A stretch of DNA of 64,000 nt from Halotia branconii CENA392 (GTDB lineage Bacteria; Cyanobacteriota; Cyanobacteriia; Cyanobacteriales; Nostocaceae): positions 1 to 64,000 of the forward strand of contig NZ_CP124544.1 in NCBI RefSeq assembly GCF_029953635.1, in the 5' to 3' direction. The stretch's first letter is position 1. Every line of letters starts with the position of its first letter. The notes under the pieces were generated by a model that ran no database searches, was not told the origin of the DNA, and worked only from the letters and a program-made list of their open reading frames with translations. Both the position numbers and the translations under genes were made by a program. Shown here one piece after another: positions 10,267-18,688 of the stretch.

Positions 10267-12006
10267 ATGACTGATAGATCCCCTAAGAAGCGCACATTGC
10301 CCTGGCTGTCTTTAACCCTATTGATACTATTTAGCAGACCTTCACACGCACAAACTATTATACAGCAGCCAAATCTACCGCCATCACAAGACATTCAGCC
10401 TCCTACACAGACACCACAACCATCACCAGAGTTACCACAACCACAATCCCCACCGCCAGAACTACTCCCACCATCTAGTCCAACTCCACCATCACAGTCA
10501 ATCCCTAATAATTTGAGGAGGACAATTACAGTTGAACGCTTTGAGATTGTTGGAAGTACAGTTTTCAGTCAAGAAGAGTTGAATAAAGCTGTGTCCGATT
10601 TTCTCAATAGGCCACTAGACATAGCCGATCTGCGCGAAGCTCGTGCTAGAATTACCGACCTATACGTCAGAAATGGTTACATTAGTTCTGGCGCTTACAT
10701 TCCACCTCAAGAAATTAGTCCGGGTTCAGGTGTCGTTAAAATTCAGGTGGTTGAGGGTAAACTTGAAAGTATCAAGATAAGGGGTACTCGACGACTTTCC
10801 CGTAATTACGTACGCGATCGCATAGAAATAGGGAGATCAGGGCTTGTGAATCAAAAGCATTTGCTACAAGCGCTACAACTATTGCAACTCAATCCTTTGA
10901 TCAAAAAAGTATATGCGGATCTGTCGCCAGGGGAAGAACCTAACACAGCTATCTTGACAGTCAACATAGAAGAAGCCGATACATTCAACGCCCAGGTCTT
11001 ACTAGACAACGGGCGAAGTCCAGCCGTGGGCAGCTTTCGTCGTCGTATACAAGTAAGTGAAGCGAACTTACTGGGATTGGGGGATGGTTTGACTATAGGC
11101 TACACAAATACCGATGGTAGCAACACATTTGACGCTAGTTACACAATACCAACTAATCCCAGAGATGGGACAATTTCTTTCGCCTACGGAACGTCAGCAG
11201 CTAATGTTACTGAGGAACCTTTCGACATCCTGGATATTCAAGCAGAGTCTCGTCAGTACGAACTGACATATCGACAGCCAATAGTCCAAACTCCTACCCA
11301 GGAATTTGCGCTTGGTATTACTGCTTCTAGGCAAGAAGCAGAGGCTTCGTATGTAGATTTTGAACTTGGGCGAATCCCATTTCCTTCTGATGGTGCAGAC
11401 TCCGAAGGAAACACGAGAGTATCGGCGCTGAGGTTCTTCCAAGAGTGGATTACACGCAACAATCAAGAAGTATTTGCAGTGCGATCGCAGTTGAGTTTGG
11501 GAGTAGGTGCATTTGATGCAACAATCAATCAAGATAGACCAGATAGCCGCTTTTTCAGTTGGCAAGGACAAGCACAGTGGGTACGGCTGCTGGCTCCAGA
11601 GACTTTACTATTGCTGCGTGGTAATGTGCAATTGGCGACTACAACGCTTGTTCCTTTTGAGCAATTTGGTGTGGGAGGGCAGGATAGTGTACGGGGCTAT
11701 CGCCAAGATTTTTTGCTAACTGACAATGGGGTGAACGCTACGGCTGAAGTGCAACTGCCGATACTTCGGGCAGGTGGTACATTGCAGGTAATTCCGTTTT
11801 CAAATCTGGGATTTGGGTGGAATGCGGGTACGGAGAATCCCGAATCGAATCTGCTGGCTAGTGTGGGGCTGGGTTTGCAGTGGCGTGGAGGCGAAAACTT
11901 CAGTGCGCGTTTGGACTGGGGTATTCCGTTGGTATCGGTGGATTCGCAGGATCAAACTTGGCAGGAGAACGGGATTTTGTTTTCTGTTCAGTACAATGCT
12001 TTTTAA
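10267..12006 (+). CDS. ShlB/FhaC/HecB-type TpsB outer-membrane transporter
   Basis: The product has 579 aa. A signal peptide (about 1-29, ending SHAQ) is followed by a proline-rich linker (about 35-80), then POTRA domains (about 85-240; TITVERFEIVGSTVFS and VVKIQVVEGKLE) and a 16-strand-type beta-barrel with the motif FGVGGQDSVRGYRQDF. It ends in Phe, as beta-barrel proteins usually do (SVQYNAF). It is the pore partner for the TpsA exoprotein at 6299-8788 and is transcribed divergently from it. Confidence 0.95.
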   Translation: MTDRSPKKRTLPWLSLTLLILFSRPSHAQTIIQQPNLPPSQDIQPPTQTPQPSPELPQPQSPPPELLPPSSPTPPSQSIPNNLRRTITVERFEIVGSTVFSQEELNKAVSDFLNRPLDIADLREARARITDLYVRNGYISSGAYIPPQEISPGSGVVKIQVVEGKLESIKIRGTRRLSRNYVRDRIEIGRSGLVNQKHLLQALQLLQLNPLIKKVYADLSPGEEPNTAILTVNIEEADTFNAQVLLDNGRSPAVGSFRRRIQVSEANLLGLGDGLTIGYTNTDGSNTFDASYTIPTNPRDGTISFAYGTSAANVTEEPFDILDIQAESRQYELTYRQPIVQTPTQEFALGITASRQEAEASYVDFELGRIPFPSDGADSEGNTRVSALRFFQEWITRNNQEVFAVRSQLSLGVGAFDATINQDRPDSRFFSWQGQAQWVRLLAPETLLLLRGNVQLATTTLVPFEQFGVGGQDSVRGYRQDFLLTDNGVNATAEVQLPILRAGGTLQVIPFSNLGFGWNAGTENPESNLLASVGLGLQWRGGENFSARLDWGIPLVSVDSQDQTWQENGILFSVQYNAF

Positions 12007-12034
12007 ACGTGTAGCTATGCAGCTTGTGATTGGT

Positions 12035-12190
12035 TTAACTGCTGCAACCAAAGAATGATTTTCTTTTTTTTTCAGCACTGACTTTGGTGCTAGCAACGCG
12101 CAGTGTTTGTCTGGGAAATATTTCTCGTAAATCTGCTAACATATCGAGGCTTTCACAGGATTCTAGGCACTCACAGATATGGTAGTTCAT
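12035..12190 (-). CDS. possible small Cys-containing protein, 51 aa
   Basis: A short frame starts at an ATG (12188-12190) preceded by TAGGAA. It has four Cys and a basic tail (KKRKSFFGC). A motif-like core MLADLREIFPRQTLRV gives it some protein character. No family is recognised. It lies just downstream of the 12234-13016 gene on the same strand, with a 43-bp gap. Confidence 0.35.
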   Translation of the reverse strand: MNYHICECLESCESLDMLADLREIFPRQTLRVASTKVSAEKKRKSFFGCSS

Positions 12191-12233
12191 TTCCTAGAAA
12201 AAACCCTCAATTAAGAATATCCTAGCATTCACC

Positions 12234-13016
12234 TTATTCTTCGTCTTCATCTTCATCATGCCATTCTCCGTAAGCTTCTTCGGGATGCTCCTCATACCAC
12301 CTTCTTTCATCCTCCAAAGCGAGTTCTCTTTCGATCCTGATTCTTTCTAGAGCTTCTGCTTCTGCTTTTTCCTTTCTCTGTTGGGCTTCCCGTTCTGCCT
12401 TTTCTCTGTCTTGTCTTCTTTTTTCAAAAACCTCGTTTTCTATCCGTTCTATTCTCTGCTTTTCTAATCTCTGTCTTTCTTGCTCTTCATCGAATAATCG
12501 CCATTCTACTCTCTTACAATAGAAGTCCAAAACTTTGCTTGTGACTGCTCCGGTAATCGTGCCACTGATTATAAAAATGAGAAAAGTTTTCCAACCCTGA
12601 ATCGGATTACCACTCCACTCCAGCGTACCTTCATTGAGCCACACTAATAGAGCAAAGATTACGATTCCAACAACACAATTGATTACGGCGAAAACTCTGG
12701 GTGTGATTTTAGATTGTCGGAGTATTTTAGATTGTTGGAGTATTAGCCATTGTGAGGGGATAAGAACTATAGCGAAAATAACGGCAGCGATTGCACAAAG
12801 AAAAACGTTGTCGGGGTACTTGAAGGGATCTGCAATGAAATTAATCATCAGCGCCAAAGTGATTGCCCCAGAGATGAAAATAGTAATTGATAAGCTAATG
12901 GTGATTACAACACTCCAGTAGCGACCCCAATCACCAAGCCGTTCTTCCACCAACTGCTCTTGCGTGATGAACATTGCCATGAAAAATGCAGCACTCGCGC
13001 TCACATAATCAAGCAT
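12234..13016 (-). CDS. four-TM membrane protein with long charged coiled-coil tail
   Basis: The product has 260 aa. Four hydrophobic segments (about 33-60, 70-93, 103-125, 138-160) form an N-terminal membrane domain. The C-terminal 90 residues are an almost uninterrupted Glu/Arg/Lys-rich coiled coil, ending in an acidic run (DEDEDEE). I do not recognise the family. The layout suggests a membrane anchor with a cytoplasmic coiled-coil arm. Confidence 0.7.
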   Translation of the reverse strand: MLDYVSASAAFFMAMFITQEQLVEERLGDWGRYWSVVITISLSITIFISGAITLALMINFIADPFKYPDNVFLCAIAAVIFAIVLIPSQWLILQQSKILRQSKITPRVFAVINCVVGIVIFALLVWLNEGTLEWSGNPIQGWKTFLIFIISGTITGAVTSKVLDFYCKRVEWRLFDEEQERQRLEKQRIERIENEVFEKRRQDREKAEREAQQRKEKAEAEALERIRIERELALEDERRWYEEHPEEAYGEWHDEDEDEE

Positions 13017-13038
13017 TAGTGTTTTACTCGTAGATTAA

Positions 13039-13290
13039 TCAATCATAAAAAGCGTCAACTCGAATATCTTTCCAAATATCAGAAACTTGCCAGCCGGAGT
13101 TACTAACCGATTGTACTGGAGGATTTTCAAATACCGGAACATAGCCAGGAATATATTCTCGTGCTTGGTCTTCTGTAGCTACTGGTTGCTCAGTGATGGG
13201 TTGTGCTTCATCAACAGGATTTTGTTGTAGTGGCTCTGGTGTGGTGGGCTTTTTAATAATCGGTCTTTGAGATTTTTTGATGAGTTCCAT
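13039..13290 (-). CDS. small protein with NPPVQSV-NSGWQ-SDIWKD C-terminal motif, copy 1
   Basis: The product has 83 aa from the ATG at 13290. The frame is open further upstream, but the inner start lines up with copy 2 at 15074-15328. The N-terminus is basic, the middle is Pro/Gln/Glu-rich and probably disordered, and the last 33 residues carry NPPVQSVSNSGWQVSDIWKD followed by IRVDAFYD. The same tail ends the protein at 15074-15328. No known domain is recognised. A short conserved tail after a disordered body suggests a peptide that docks on a partner, possibly the DNA-binding proteins encoded between the two copies. Confidence 0.75.
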   Translation of the reverse strand: MELIKKSQRPIIKKPTTPEPLQQNPVDEAQPITEQPVATEDQAREYIPGYVPVFENPPVQSVSNSGWQVSDIWKDIRVDAFYD

Positions 13291-13434
13291 ATTTTCTAAG
13301 GTTTTAAAGCTGAAAATATAATAAGTCAATGAAAAAGCCCAACCTGTCAGACAGGCTGGGGAATAAAAAACTCTACATTCCATGATGACACAACTTCATA
13401 TCGGTACTGCCCAATTTGCGCTGGAGGTGGGGCG

Positions 13435-14394
13435 ATGAGCAAACCACCGCCTAGACGCAAGAAAACTACCCGTGTAGCATCTGGCAAACCAAAGCCAGCA
13501 ACCGACTCTGCAAAGAAAAAGCCTTCTAGACAAGATGAGCCAGCTTCAGTAACCATTGATGTGTCTGCTGTTGAAGTTCCAGAGTTAACCCCCGAAGAGG
13601 AGCGCGATCGCCTGAATTTAGAACGCCGTGTGGAAAGAGCGTTTTATGAAGCGGGGAAGGCGTTGATGGAGTTGCGCGATCGCCGACTTTATCGATCTAC
13701 GCACAAAACGTTTGAGGAGTACTGCCGCGATCGCTTTGGCCACAGTCGGCAACAGTCTAATTATTTAATTGCCGCAGCTAACGTCTACGAAAATTTGACA
13801 ACCAATGGTTGTCAAAATGTGGGGGATGGGAATTTGACAACCAATGGATCACAAATTCTGCCAAGTAGTGAACGGCAAGTTAGACCAATGGTGCAGTTAA
13901 AACCAGAACAGCAATGCGTTGTATGGCAACAAGCAGTAGAGCAAGCTGGCGGTAAAATTCCCTCTGGCCGCATAGTCAAAGATATTGTGGATCAAATCCG
14001 CGAAAGAACCAAAATCCCCAATCCCTACCACCTGGGAGAAATATGCGTTCTTGTCCCTAAAGATAACCCAGACTTGAGGGGGAAAGCAGGTTATTGGGGC
14101 GCGATCGCTCACGTTGGCGATTATAGTTGTACCGTACAGTGCTGGGATGGCGACTATACAGTGAAAATAGAACATTTGAAATCGCTGGAACTGCTGGAGG
14201 AAGATTGCCAATTCATGCAGCAGCTATGTTTGAGGTTGCGGCAGTTGCATTCCTTGGCCGGTCGTGATGAGGCTGTGGATTGGCTGTTGCAGGGGTTGGG
14301 TAAACAAGCGAAACCGTACCTTTCATCGTTGCAAGCAAAACTGCTGACGGCTGTGGAACGGGAGTACAAGATCGAGTGGAAGCGGCAGAAGTAA
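13435..14394 (+). CDS. ParB/DUF3102-like putative DNA-binding protein
   Basis: The product has 319 aa; the ATG is preceded by GGAGG at 13423-13427. The first 50 residues are Lys/Pro/Ser-rich and disordered. A helical segment (about 60-120: ERAFYEAGKALMELRD, then FEEYCRDRFGHSRQQSNYL) resembles the HTH-like part of plasmid/phage ParB-type or DUF3102 proteins. A segment around residues 195-245 looks like a small beta domain (HLGEICVLVPKDNPDLRGKAG). Two near-identical ENLTTNG/GNLTTNG strings (about 120-140) are an internal repeat. It probably binds DNA, perhaps in partition or gene control; this is inferred. Confidence 0.6.
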   Translation: MSKPPPRRKKTTRVASGKPKPATDSAKKKPSRQDEPASVTIDVSAVEVPELTPEEERDRLNLERRVERAFYEAGKALMELRDRRLYRSTHKTFEEYCRDRFGHSRQQSNYLIAAANVYENLTTNGCQNVGDGNLTTNGSQILPSSERQVRPMVQLKPEQQCVVWQQAVEQAGGKIPSGRIVKDIVDQIRERTKIPNPYHLGEICVLVPKDNPDLRGKAGYWGAIAHVGDYSCTVQCWDGDYTVKIEHLKSLELLEEDCQFMQQLCLRLRQLHSLAGRDEAVDWLLQGLGKQAKPYLSSLQAKLLTAVEREYKIEWKRQK

Positions 14395-14398
14395 ACAA

Positions 14399-14454
14399 TA
14401 GTTTAATGCAATAATGGAGTAAACTATCTACACCAAGTATATAACTGGGTGTAG
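14399..14454 (+). promoter_or_regulatory. paired inverted repeats upstream of the RHH gene
   Basis: AGTTTA (14399-14404) pairs with TAAACT (14420-14425), and CTACACC (14428-14434) pairs with GGTGTAG (14448-14454), which ends 2 bp before the ATG. Such nested repeats are typical operators for small ribbon-helix-helix regulators, so autoregulation by the next gene is likely but inferred. Confidence 0.45.
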
Positions 14455-14456
14455 AG

Positions 14457-15035
14457 ATGCCACGAACCGAAAGAGAGTCGATCAACTTCAAACTCCCCAA
14501 ACCTTTGACTAATGCACTTCGCAAAGCAGCTAGGGAACGCAACACCAGCGCTACAGATTTGGTTATTCAAGGGCTACATCATATTTTAGGCGATGTACCG
14601 GGTACAGAAATGAGTGTAGAAGTTCGCTTGTACCAGTTGGAAGAAGAGTTTTTTCGTTTCCAAGAAAGTATTCCAGCAAGTACCAACAATCAGCAAGAAA
14701 ACAGATTAACCAACGTCGAAGCTAAACTTGAAGAACTGTCCCACAAGATGGCACGATTTGAAGGGGCATTGATACAAATGCAAAATAGCATTAATGCATC
14801 AAGGTCGCGCAAATCAAGTAGCTATCCTTATCAGTACAACTCACCGTCACCTCAACTCGAACCCCACAATCAAGAAAAACTAGCAATGCGACTTGGTACG
14901 AACAAATCGGCCCTCGAAGAAAAACGTGCAGCTTTGAGCCAAAAAGATTTTGAACTGTGGACACAAGAACGCGACTTAGGTAAGTATTCGTGGCGGTTTA
15001 ATGACAAAGACCAGCTTTATCATCCGATTAAGTGA
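14457..15035 (+). CDS. ribbon-helix-helix DNA-binding protein with coiled coil
   Basis: The product has 192 aa. The N-terminus (about 8-45, SINFKLPKPLTNALRKAARE then NTSATDLVIQGLHHIL) fits a ribbon-helix-helix fold. A coiled-coil segment follows (about 60-115). The C-terminus (LAMRLGTNKSALEEKRAA and FELWTQERDLGKYSWRFND) resembles a small tail domain I have seen on cyanobacterial plasmid proteins but cannot name. It follows the ParB-like gene by 62 bp. Together they look like a partition or regulatory pair. Confidence 0.65.
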   Translation: MPRTERESINFKLPKPLTNALRKAARERNTSATDLVIQGLHHILGDVPGTEMSVEVRLYQLEEEFFRFQESIPASTNNQQENRLTNVEAKLEELSHKMARFEGALIQMQNSINASRSRKSSSYPYQYNSPSPQLEPHNQEKLAMRLGTNKSALEEKRAALSQKDFELWTQERDLGKYSWRFNDKDQLYHPIK

Positions 15036-15073
15036 GAGATTGCACCGCTACACTTGACGATATAGGCTCATTC

Positions 15074-15328
15074 CTAGAAACTGTCTAAGCGAATATCCTT
15101 CCAGATATCAGAAATTTGCCAGCCGGAGTTACCAACAGACTGCACTGGAGGATTATCAACTAAGGGGATATAGTCGGGTTCTGTTGGAGTTGAAACGATT
15201 GCTGGTAGTCCCTCAACCACGGGTTGTGAAAATTCAACACTCTTAGCTTGAAGAAGTTGATCTTCAGCCTCTTCGATTGACTTCATCTGTCTAAGGGTAA
15301 GCTTTTCAGCTTTTTTAATGGGTTTCAT
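15074..15328 (-). CDS. small protein with NPPVQSV-NSGWQ-SDIWKD C-terminal motif, copy 2
   Basis: The product has 84 aa from the ATG at 15328 (ATG 15334 is two codons earlier). It is paralogous to the protein at 13039-13290: both start with basic IKK-type sequence, have a disordered middle, and end NPPVQSV-x-NSGWQ-x-SDIWKDIR-x-D-x-F. The N-terminal halves hardly match, so selection seems focused on the tail. The two copies bracket the ParB-like and RHH genes and point the other way. Unknown function. Confidence 0.75.
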   Translation of the reverse strand: MKPIKKAEKLTLRQMKSIEEAEDQLLQAKSVEFSQPVVEGLPAIVSTPTEPDYIPLVDNPPVQSVGNSGWQISDIWKDIRLDSF

Positions 15329-15716
15329 GTCCATGAGGTTTGAGTACCGAGAAATCGCACAGAATAAACACGATACAGCAACTTTGCGTAAAATACGAGT
15401 ACTTTGGTAAGTAATGTATGAGGGAGCAGCCAAATTAGGCGATTATCACAAAAATACCCCCAGAAAGCGGGAGCTTTTGATGTGATTCATGCTCCTTACC
15501 GGACACAAGAGAATAATTCTGGTTCGATATAGGAATTTCTGTATATATGCCCATCTTACATGAGCAAATCTTGATGACTGAGGCGATCGCGCTCCTCTTC
15601 AAAATCGCCCCATTAAATACGTTAGGAAAAAGTTGAAGGGTAAAAAATATATACTTTTACCATTCACACTGGCGTTGCTTTTTTAGTAATACAAACTTCC
15701 AGCCAAACACCAGCTA

Positions 15717-15899
15717 TCAGTTAGGTGGGTTTTGTTCGTCCATTTGCCGTTCCATTGTGGTGATTGCGGCATTGATAGCAGCTAACCGAGTTTCCAGGCT
15801 ATCCCGCATCCACCTCAAGAACTCTAATTGATTTTGCCGATAGGATTTGTGAGTCAAAGAAGAGGAATGACAACAGGGATTCATCCAAAATGGAAACAT
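15717..15899 (-). CDS. small hypothetical coiled-coil protein, 60 aa
   Basis: The C-terminal two thirds (QLEFLRWMRDSLETRLAAIN through TTMERQMDEQ) is a convincing amphipathic coiled coil, unlike a chance frame. Upstream of the ATG is AAGGAGAAAG, a good ribosome-binding site. The gap 15435-15716 holds nothing recognisable. Function unknown. Confidence 0.55.
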   Translation of the reverse strand: MFPFWMNPCCHSSSLTHKSYRQNQLEFLRWMRDSLETRLAAINAAITTMERQMDEQNPPN

Positions 15900-15938
15900 A
15901 ATTCTTTCTCCTTAAATCTAAATAGCACACTTATAAAA

Positions 15939-16067
15939 CTAACGCATTTCTCCATTATTAAATAGGAAAGTCAATTCAGCCTCTGTTTCAGTAGTAAACT
16001 GGTTAATGAGATTACTAAAAACCACTTCATTTGGATTTGTTAAAATCTGTTGAAATATCAGCATCAT
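15939..16067 (-). CDS. possible very small protein, 42 aa
   Basis: A short frame starts at ATG-ATG (16062-16067) with the sequence MMLIFQQILTNPNEVVFSNL followed by an acidic stretch. It reads like a small globular or peptide gene but has no family. Unsure. Confidence 0.3.
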   Translation of the reverse strand: MMLIFQQILTNPNEVVFSNLINQFTTETEAELTFLFNNGEMR

Positions 16068-16249
16068 TGCTTTTATTCTTGGCTTAACCTACTTGATAGG
16101 TTGTTTGCTTGTAATACCTAATCACCACGGTTAATTTAAAAAATCCCATCTTGTAAAACCAGCGCATTGCCAGGGTCTAGAGTGGGTAAAATTTCATTTG
16201 GGAGCTGTTTTCCTCCCGACACAGAGATTCTCTTTTCAACTTATAAAGT

Positions 16250-16334
16250 AGGGACAACAGCCCAAAAGTCCCTTATATAAACTCTACTATTCAAAACTGC
16301 TTTGGTATAAGTCCAGGGCAGTTTTTGATCACTC
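16250..16334 (+). repeat. 85-bp two-hairpin element, copy 1
   Basis: Hairpin one is GGGAC with GTCCC (16251-16272). Hairpin two is AAACTGC with GCAGTTT, followed by a T tract (about 16293-16326). The same unit is at 23604-23690, where the second stem reads GCTGC/GCAGC, a compensating base-pair change. It could be a terminator or a small structured RNA. Confidence 0.6.
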
Positions 16335-16340
16335 ATAATC

Positions 16341-16580
16341 TTAATCTCTTTTAAAATGGTCTATATCTGCAACTAAAAGAGGGCATGTTACTAACGGTTT
16401 AAGATCATGTCCATGAATAATTGCTTTTTCTCCAGATATGAACATTACTGAATAGTTACTTTCTGAATTGAATATTCCCGCAAGTGGAATATCATCGCGA
16501 TCTTCAATAATTAATACAGACTTCGTGCTGTATCTACCATAATTAACCTCTGCAATTGTACCTTTTTTGATAGAACCCAT
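16341..16580 (-). CDS. small hypothetical protein, 79 aa
   Basis: The ATG at 16580 follows AGGAGAATAAAC, a good ribosome-binding site. The sequence begins MGSIKKGTIAEVNYGRY and looks like a small beta-rich (SH3-like) domain. No family is recognised. It sits directly beside the two-hairpin element. Confidence 0.6.
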   Translation of the reverse strand: MGSIKKGTIAEVNYGRYSTKSVLIIEDRDDIPLAGIFNSESNYSVMFISGEKAIIHGHDLKPLVTCPLLVADIDHFKRD

Positions 16581-16707
16581 AAGTTTATTCTCCTCACAAT
16601 TGATTTAGAAGGAATGAAAATATTTACAGAGTATAATTTTTAAAGCTGGTACTGATAGTAGTTATGATAACAAATTCAAAAGTAAAAATTGCATCCTAAC
16701 GCAGCAA

Positions 16708-16999
16708 ATGTCCCACACCAAGGTTGATGAGGTTATCTGTATTAAAGGCAGCGTCTTAATAGTTTTTTACACCCCTGGGCAGTGCTGGCAATTCCGTATC
16801 ATCAGTCGCAATGGTGGCATCTTTGGTGAACAAAAGATAAGCTAATCGTCATTCAAATTGCATTTCCGTGTCTCTGTGTCCCTGCTCCCCACGTCTTTCT
16901 GGCGAGTATAGTTAGGCAATTTAAAAGTGCATCAGCTTATACTACACAGCTAATGCGGCGTTTGAAACAGGGTTAGAGTGGCTGAGGGATGAATTTTAA
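16708..16999 (+). pseudogene. 63-codon small gene interrupted by a MITE
   Basis: Codons 1-44 (16708-16839) encode a protein matching the intact paralogue at 24594-24785 (VLIVFYTPGQCWQFRI, GGIFGEQKI). The frame is broken by a 98-bp insertion. It resumes at 16940 with YYTANAAFETGLEWLRDE and ends at 16999. Removing the insertion and one TA restores exactly 63 codons, the same length as the paralogue. As it stands it would make a 45-aa truncated product. Confidence 0.85.
16840..16937. mobile_element. 98-bp MITE with TA target duplication
   Basis: The ends form imperfect terminal inverted repeats of about 24 bp (AGCTAATCGTCATTCAAATT against AGCTGATGCACTTTTAAATT on the other strand). TA is present at 16838-16839 and 16938-16939. 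The intact paralogue at 24594 provides the empty site. TA duplications point to a Tc1/mariner or IS630-type helper transposase, which is not in the window. Confidence 0.85.
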
Positions 17000-17052
17000 G
17001 CAATGCGGCTAAAATTGTGTTTTCCTGTATAACTCACAACAGAACCGATAAG

Positions 17053-17535
17053 ATGAAGCCATTAATAATCTTGGGTATACTTGCAGGAGCTACCACCGTC
17101 GCTATTTTAACTTTTCCAATAATCAATACCCAACCTATCTCTTTGACAGAAGAATGGATAGTAAGGGAAGTTATAGATGGTAGTACTATCACAGTTGGTC
17201 AAACCGATGGTAGCCAGATGAAAGTCCGGCTTTGTGGAATCGACACGCCATCAGGTCAACTGCTGGGCAATAAGGCTAAAGAGAAACTGCGATCGCTCGT
17301 AGTTTCTGCCGATAACGAAGTGATGATTATTCCAGTAGAGACAGATAGGGATGGGTACACAGTTGCAGAAGTGATGGCTTACGGCAAGGACGAAGTTGAT
17401 ATCAGCTTTCAAGAAGAACTACTCAAAAGTGGGTTGGCTAAAACACGCAACTCAGGGGTAGAATGTCCGAATCAGTTAGCATTTGGAAATGCCCAAAAGA
17501 TAGCAATTGCATCAAAGACTGGGATGTGGAAGTAG
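17053..17535 (+). CDS. thermonuclease-family (SNase-like) protein with N-terminal signal/anchor
   Basis: The product has 160 aa from the ATG at 17053; an earlier frame start at 17017 lacks support and would spoil the signal peptide. Residues 1-25 are hydrophobic (LIILGILAGATTVAILTF). The SNase core is seen as VIDGSTITV, VRLCGIDTP and a late TDRDGYTVAEV with the usual Glu/Arg-rich region. It probably hydrolyses extracellular or periplasmic nucleic acids. The catalytic Arg of VRLCGIDTP is present. Confidence 0.8.
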   Translation: MKPLIILGILAGATTVAILTFPIINTQPISLTEEWIVREVIDGSTITVGQTDGSQMKVRLCGIDTPSGQLLGNKAKEKLRSLVVSADNEVMIIPVETDRDGYTVAEVMAYGKDEVDISFQEELLKSGLAKTRNSGVECPNQLAFGNAQKIAIASKTGMWK

Positions 17536-17670
17536 CCCTGGAAGCCGTTAGTAGTTGGTGATATTTTCAACCAGTGTGGTCGTAGTGTGGAAAAATGCGC
17601 TCGTACTTTTTGGAAACATCTATTCGTTGTGCTTCTCTCAATTGCAATCATTGTGATTAGACACCGACAG

Positions 17671-18048
17671 TTAAATCATCTCAGAAAAACGTGAATACTT
17701 AACCGCATCTGTAGGGGGATAATCTTCTGACACTGCAATTAATCCAGTTTTTATATCCTCGAAATAAATCACACCCCCAATACGTCCTTCAACTTGGAAA
17801 GGGCTATGAAATAAACCATACTCTGCAATGTAGATCGGGAGAAAGTCAGTAATCTTTACTACCCTACCAAACATTTGCTCACAAGTTTTTTGGATGACAC
17901 CATCTAAGTATTCATTATAGGTCGGCTCACCCAGTTCAGTAAATTCCGGATGATCCGCAAAATGATCCATATAAAATAACCAGATATGGGATAAGTCTGT
18001 AACACCCGTTAGTTTTTGCTTTAGTGACTGCAATCGGTCAATTTTCAT
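17671..18048 (-). CDS. hypothetical protein, 125 aa
   Basis: A soluble alpha/beta-like protein with no signal peptide or TM segment. Segments such as LSHIWLFYMDHFADHPEF and GRIGGVIYFEDIKTGLIAVS look like a folded domain, but I cannot name the family. The ATG follows CACCTCCTCAATATTCAG. It is a single gene between the thermonuclease and RHH genes. Confidence 0.6.
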   Translation of the reverse strand: MKIDRLQSLKQKLTGVTDLSHIWLFYMDHFADHPEFTELGEPTYNEYLDGVIQKTCEQMFGRVVKITDFLPIYIAEYGLFHSPFQVEGRIGGVIYFEDIKTGLIAVSEDYPPTDAVKYSRFSEMI

Positions 18049-18267
18049 AGTCTGAATATTGAGGAGGTGATAACTAACTCATGTATTATATTTAATAATT
18101 TTATATTACTTTGATATCTGCTTGATAAATCTTTTCAAAAAAGCAGCTAAACTTCATACTTAATAGTTTACTTTAATGCCTTTAGGAGAAGTTCAAGAAT
18201 ATAAGATATTTCCTCATTATTTCTTGAATTAAATATCATGATTTATACTAATGTAGCAACAGCTTAA

Positions 18268-18486
18268 ATGATTGATATTAGAGAAGTAGTTGAAAAAACA
18301 AACTTGTCTAATATTATGAATAAAAAATGGGCTACTAAACGAATTACAATCAATCTCACATCAAGTGAAGCAAAAAAACTGGAAAAATATTGCTCAACCA
18401 CTGGCAGACCAGCAACCGATGTAATTCGGGAATTAATTCGCTCTCTTGCCATTGAAGATGAAAAGTCAATCAAAGAATCATTATAG
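18268..18486 (+). CDS. CopG-like ribbon-helix-helix protein
   Basis: The product has 72 aa. The core KRITINLTSSEAKKLEKYCS followed by GRPATDVIRELIRSLA fits an RHH fold. The start may instead be the ATG at 18316, giving 56 aa. No toxin gene is adjacent, so an orphan antitoxin or plasmid-type regulator are both possible. Confidence 0.65.
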   Translation: MIDIREVVEKTNLSNIMNKKWATKRITINLTSSEAKKLEKYCSTTGRPATDVIRELIRSLAIEDEKSIKESL

Positions 18487-18688
18487 CGATCACTTCTTTC
18501 TCATCTAAATATGAATTAGTAATAATAGAGACTTAGTACTAAGTCACTAAGTCAATAAGCTATGTCTAATGCGATTATTTAAGATGTTCCGACTTGAAAC
18601 ACCTATCATGAACTAACTTTGCTAACAAAACCATTGCAATCAAGCGATTTTTCTGATGATAACGTTAAGCAGTTGATCTGTATTGTTT

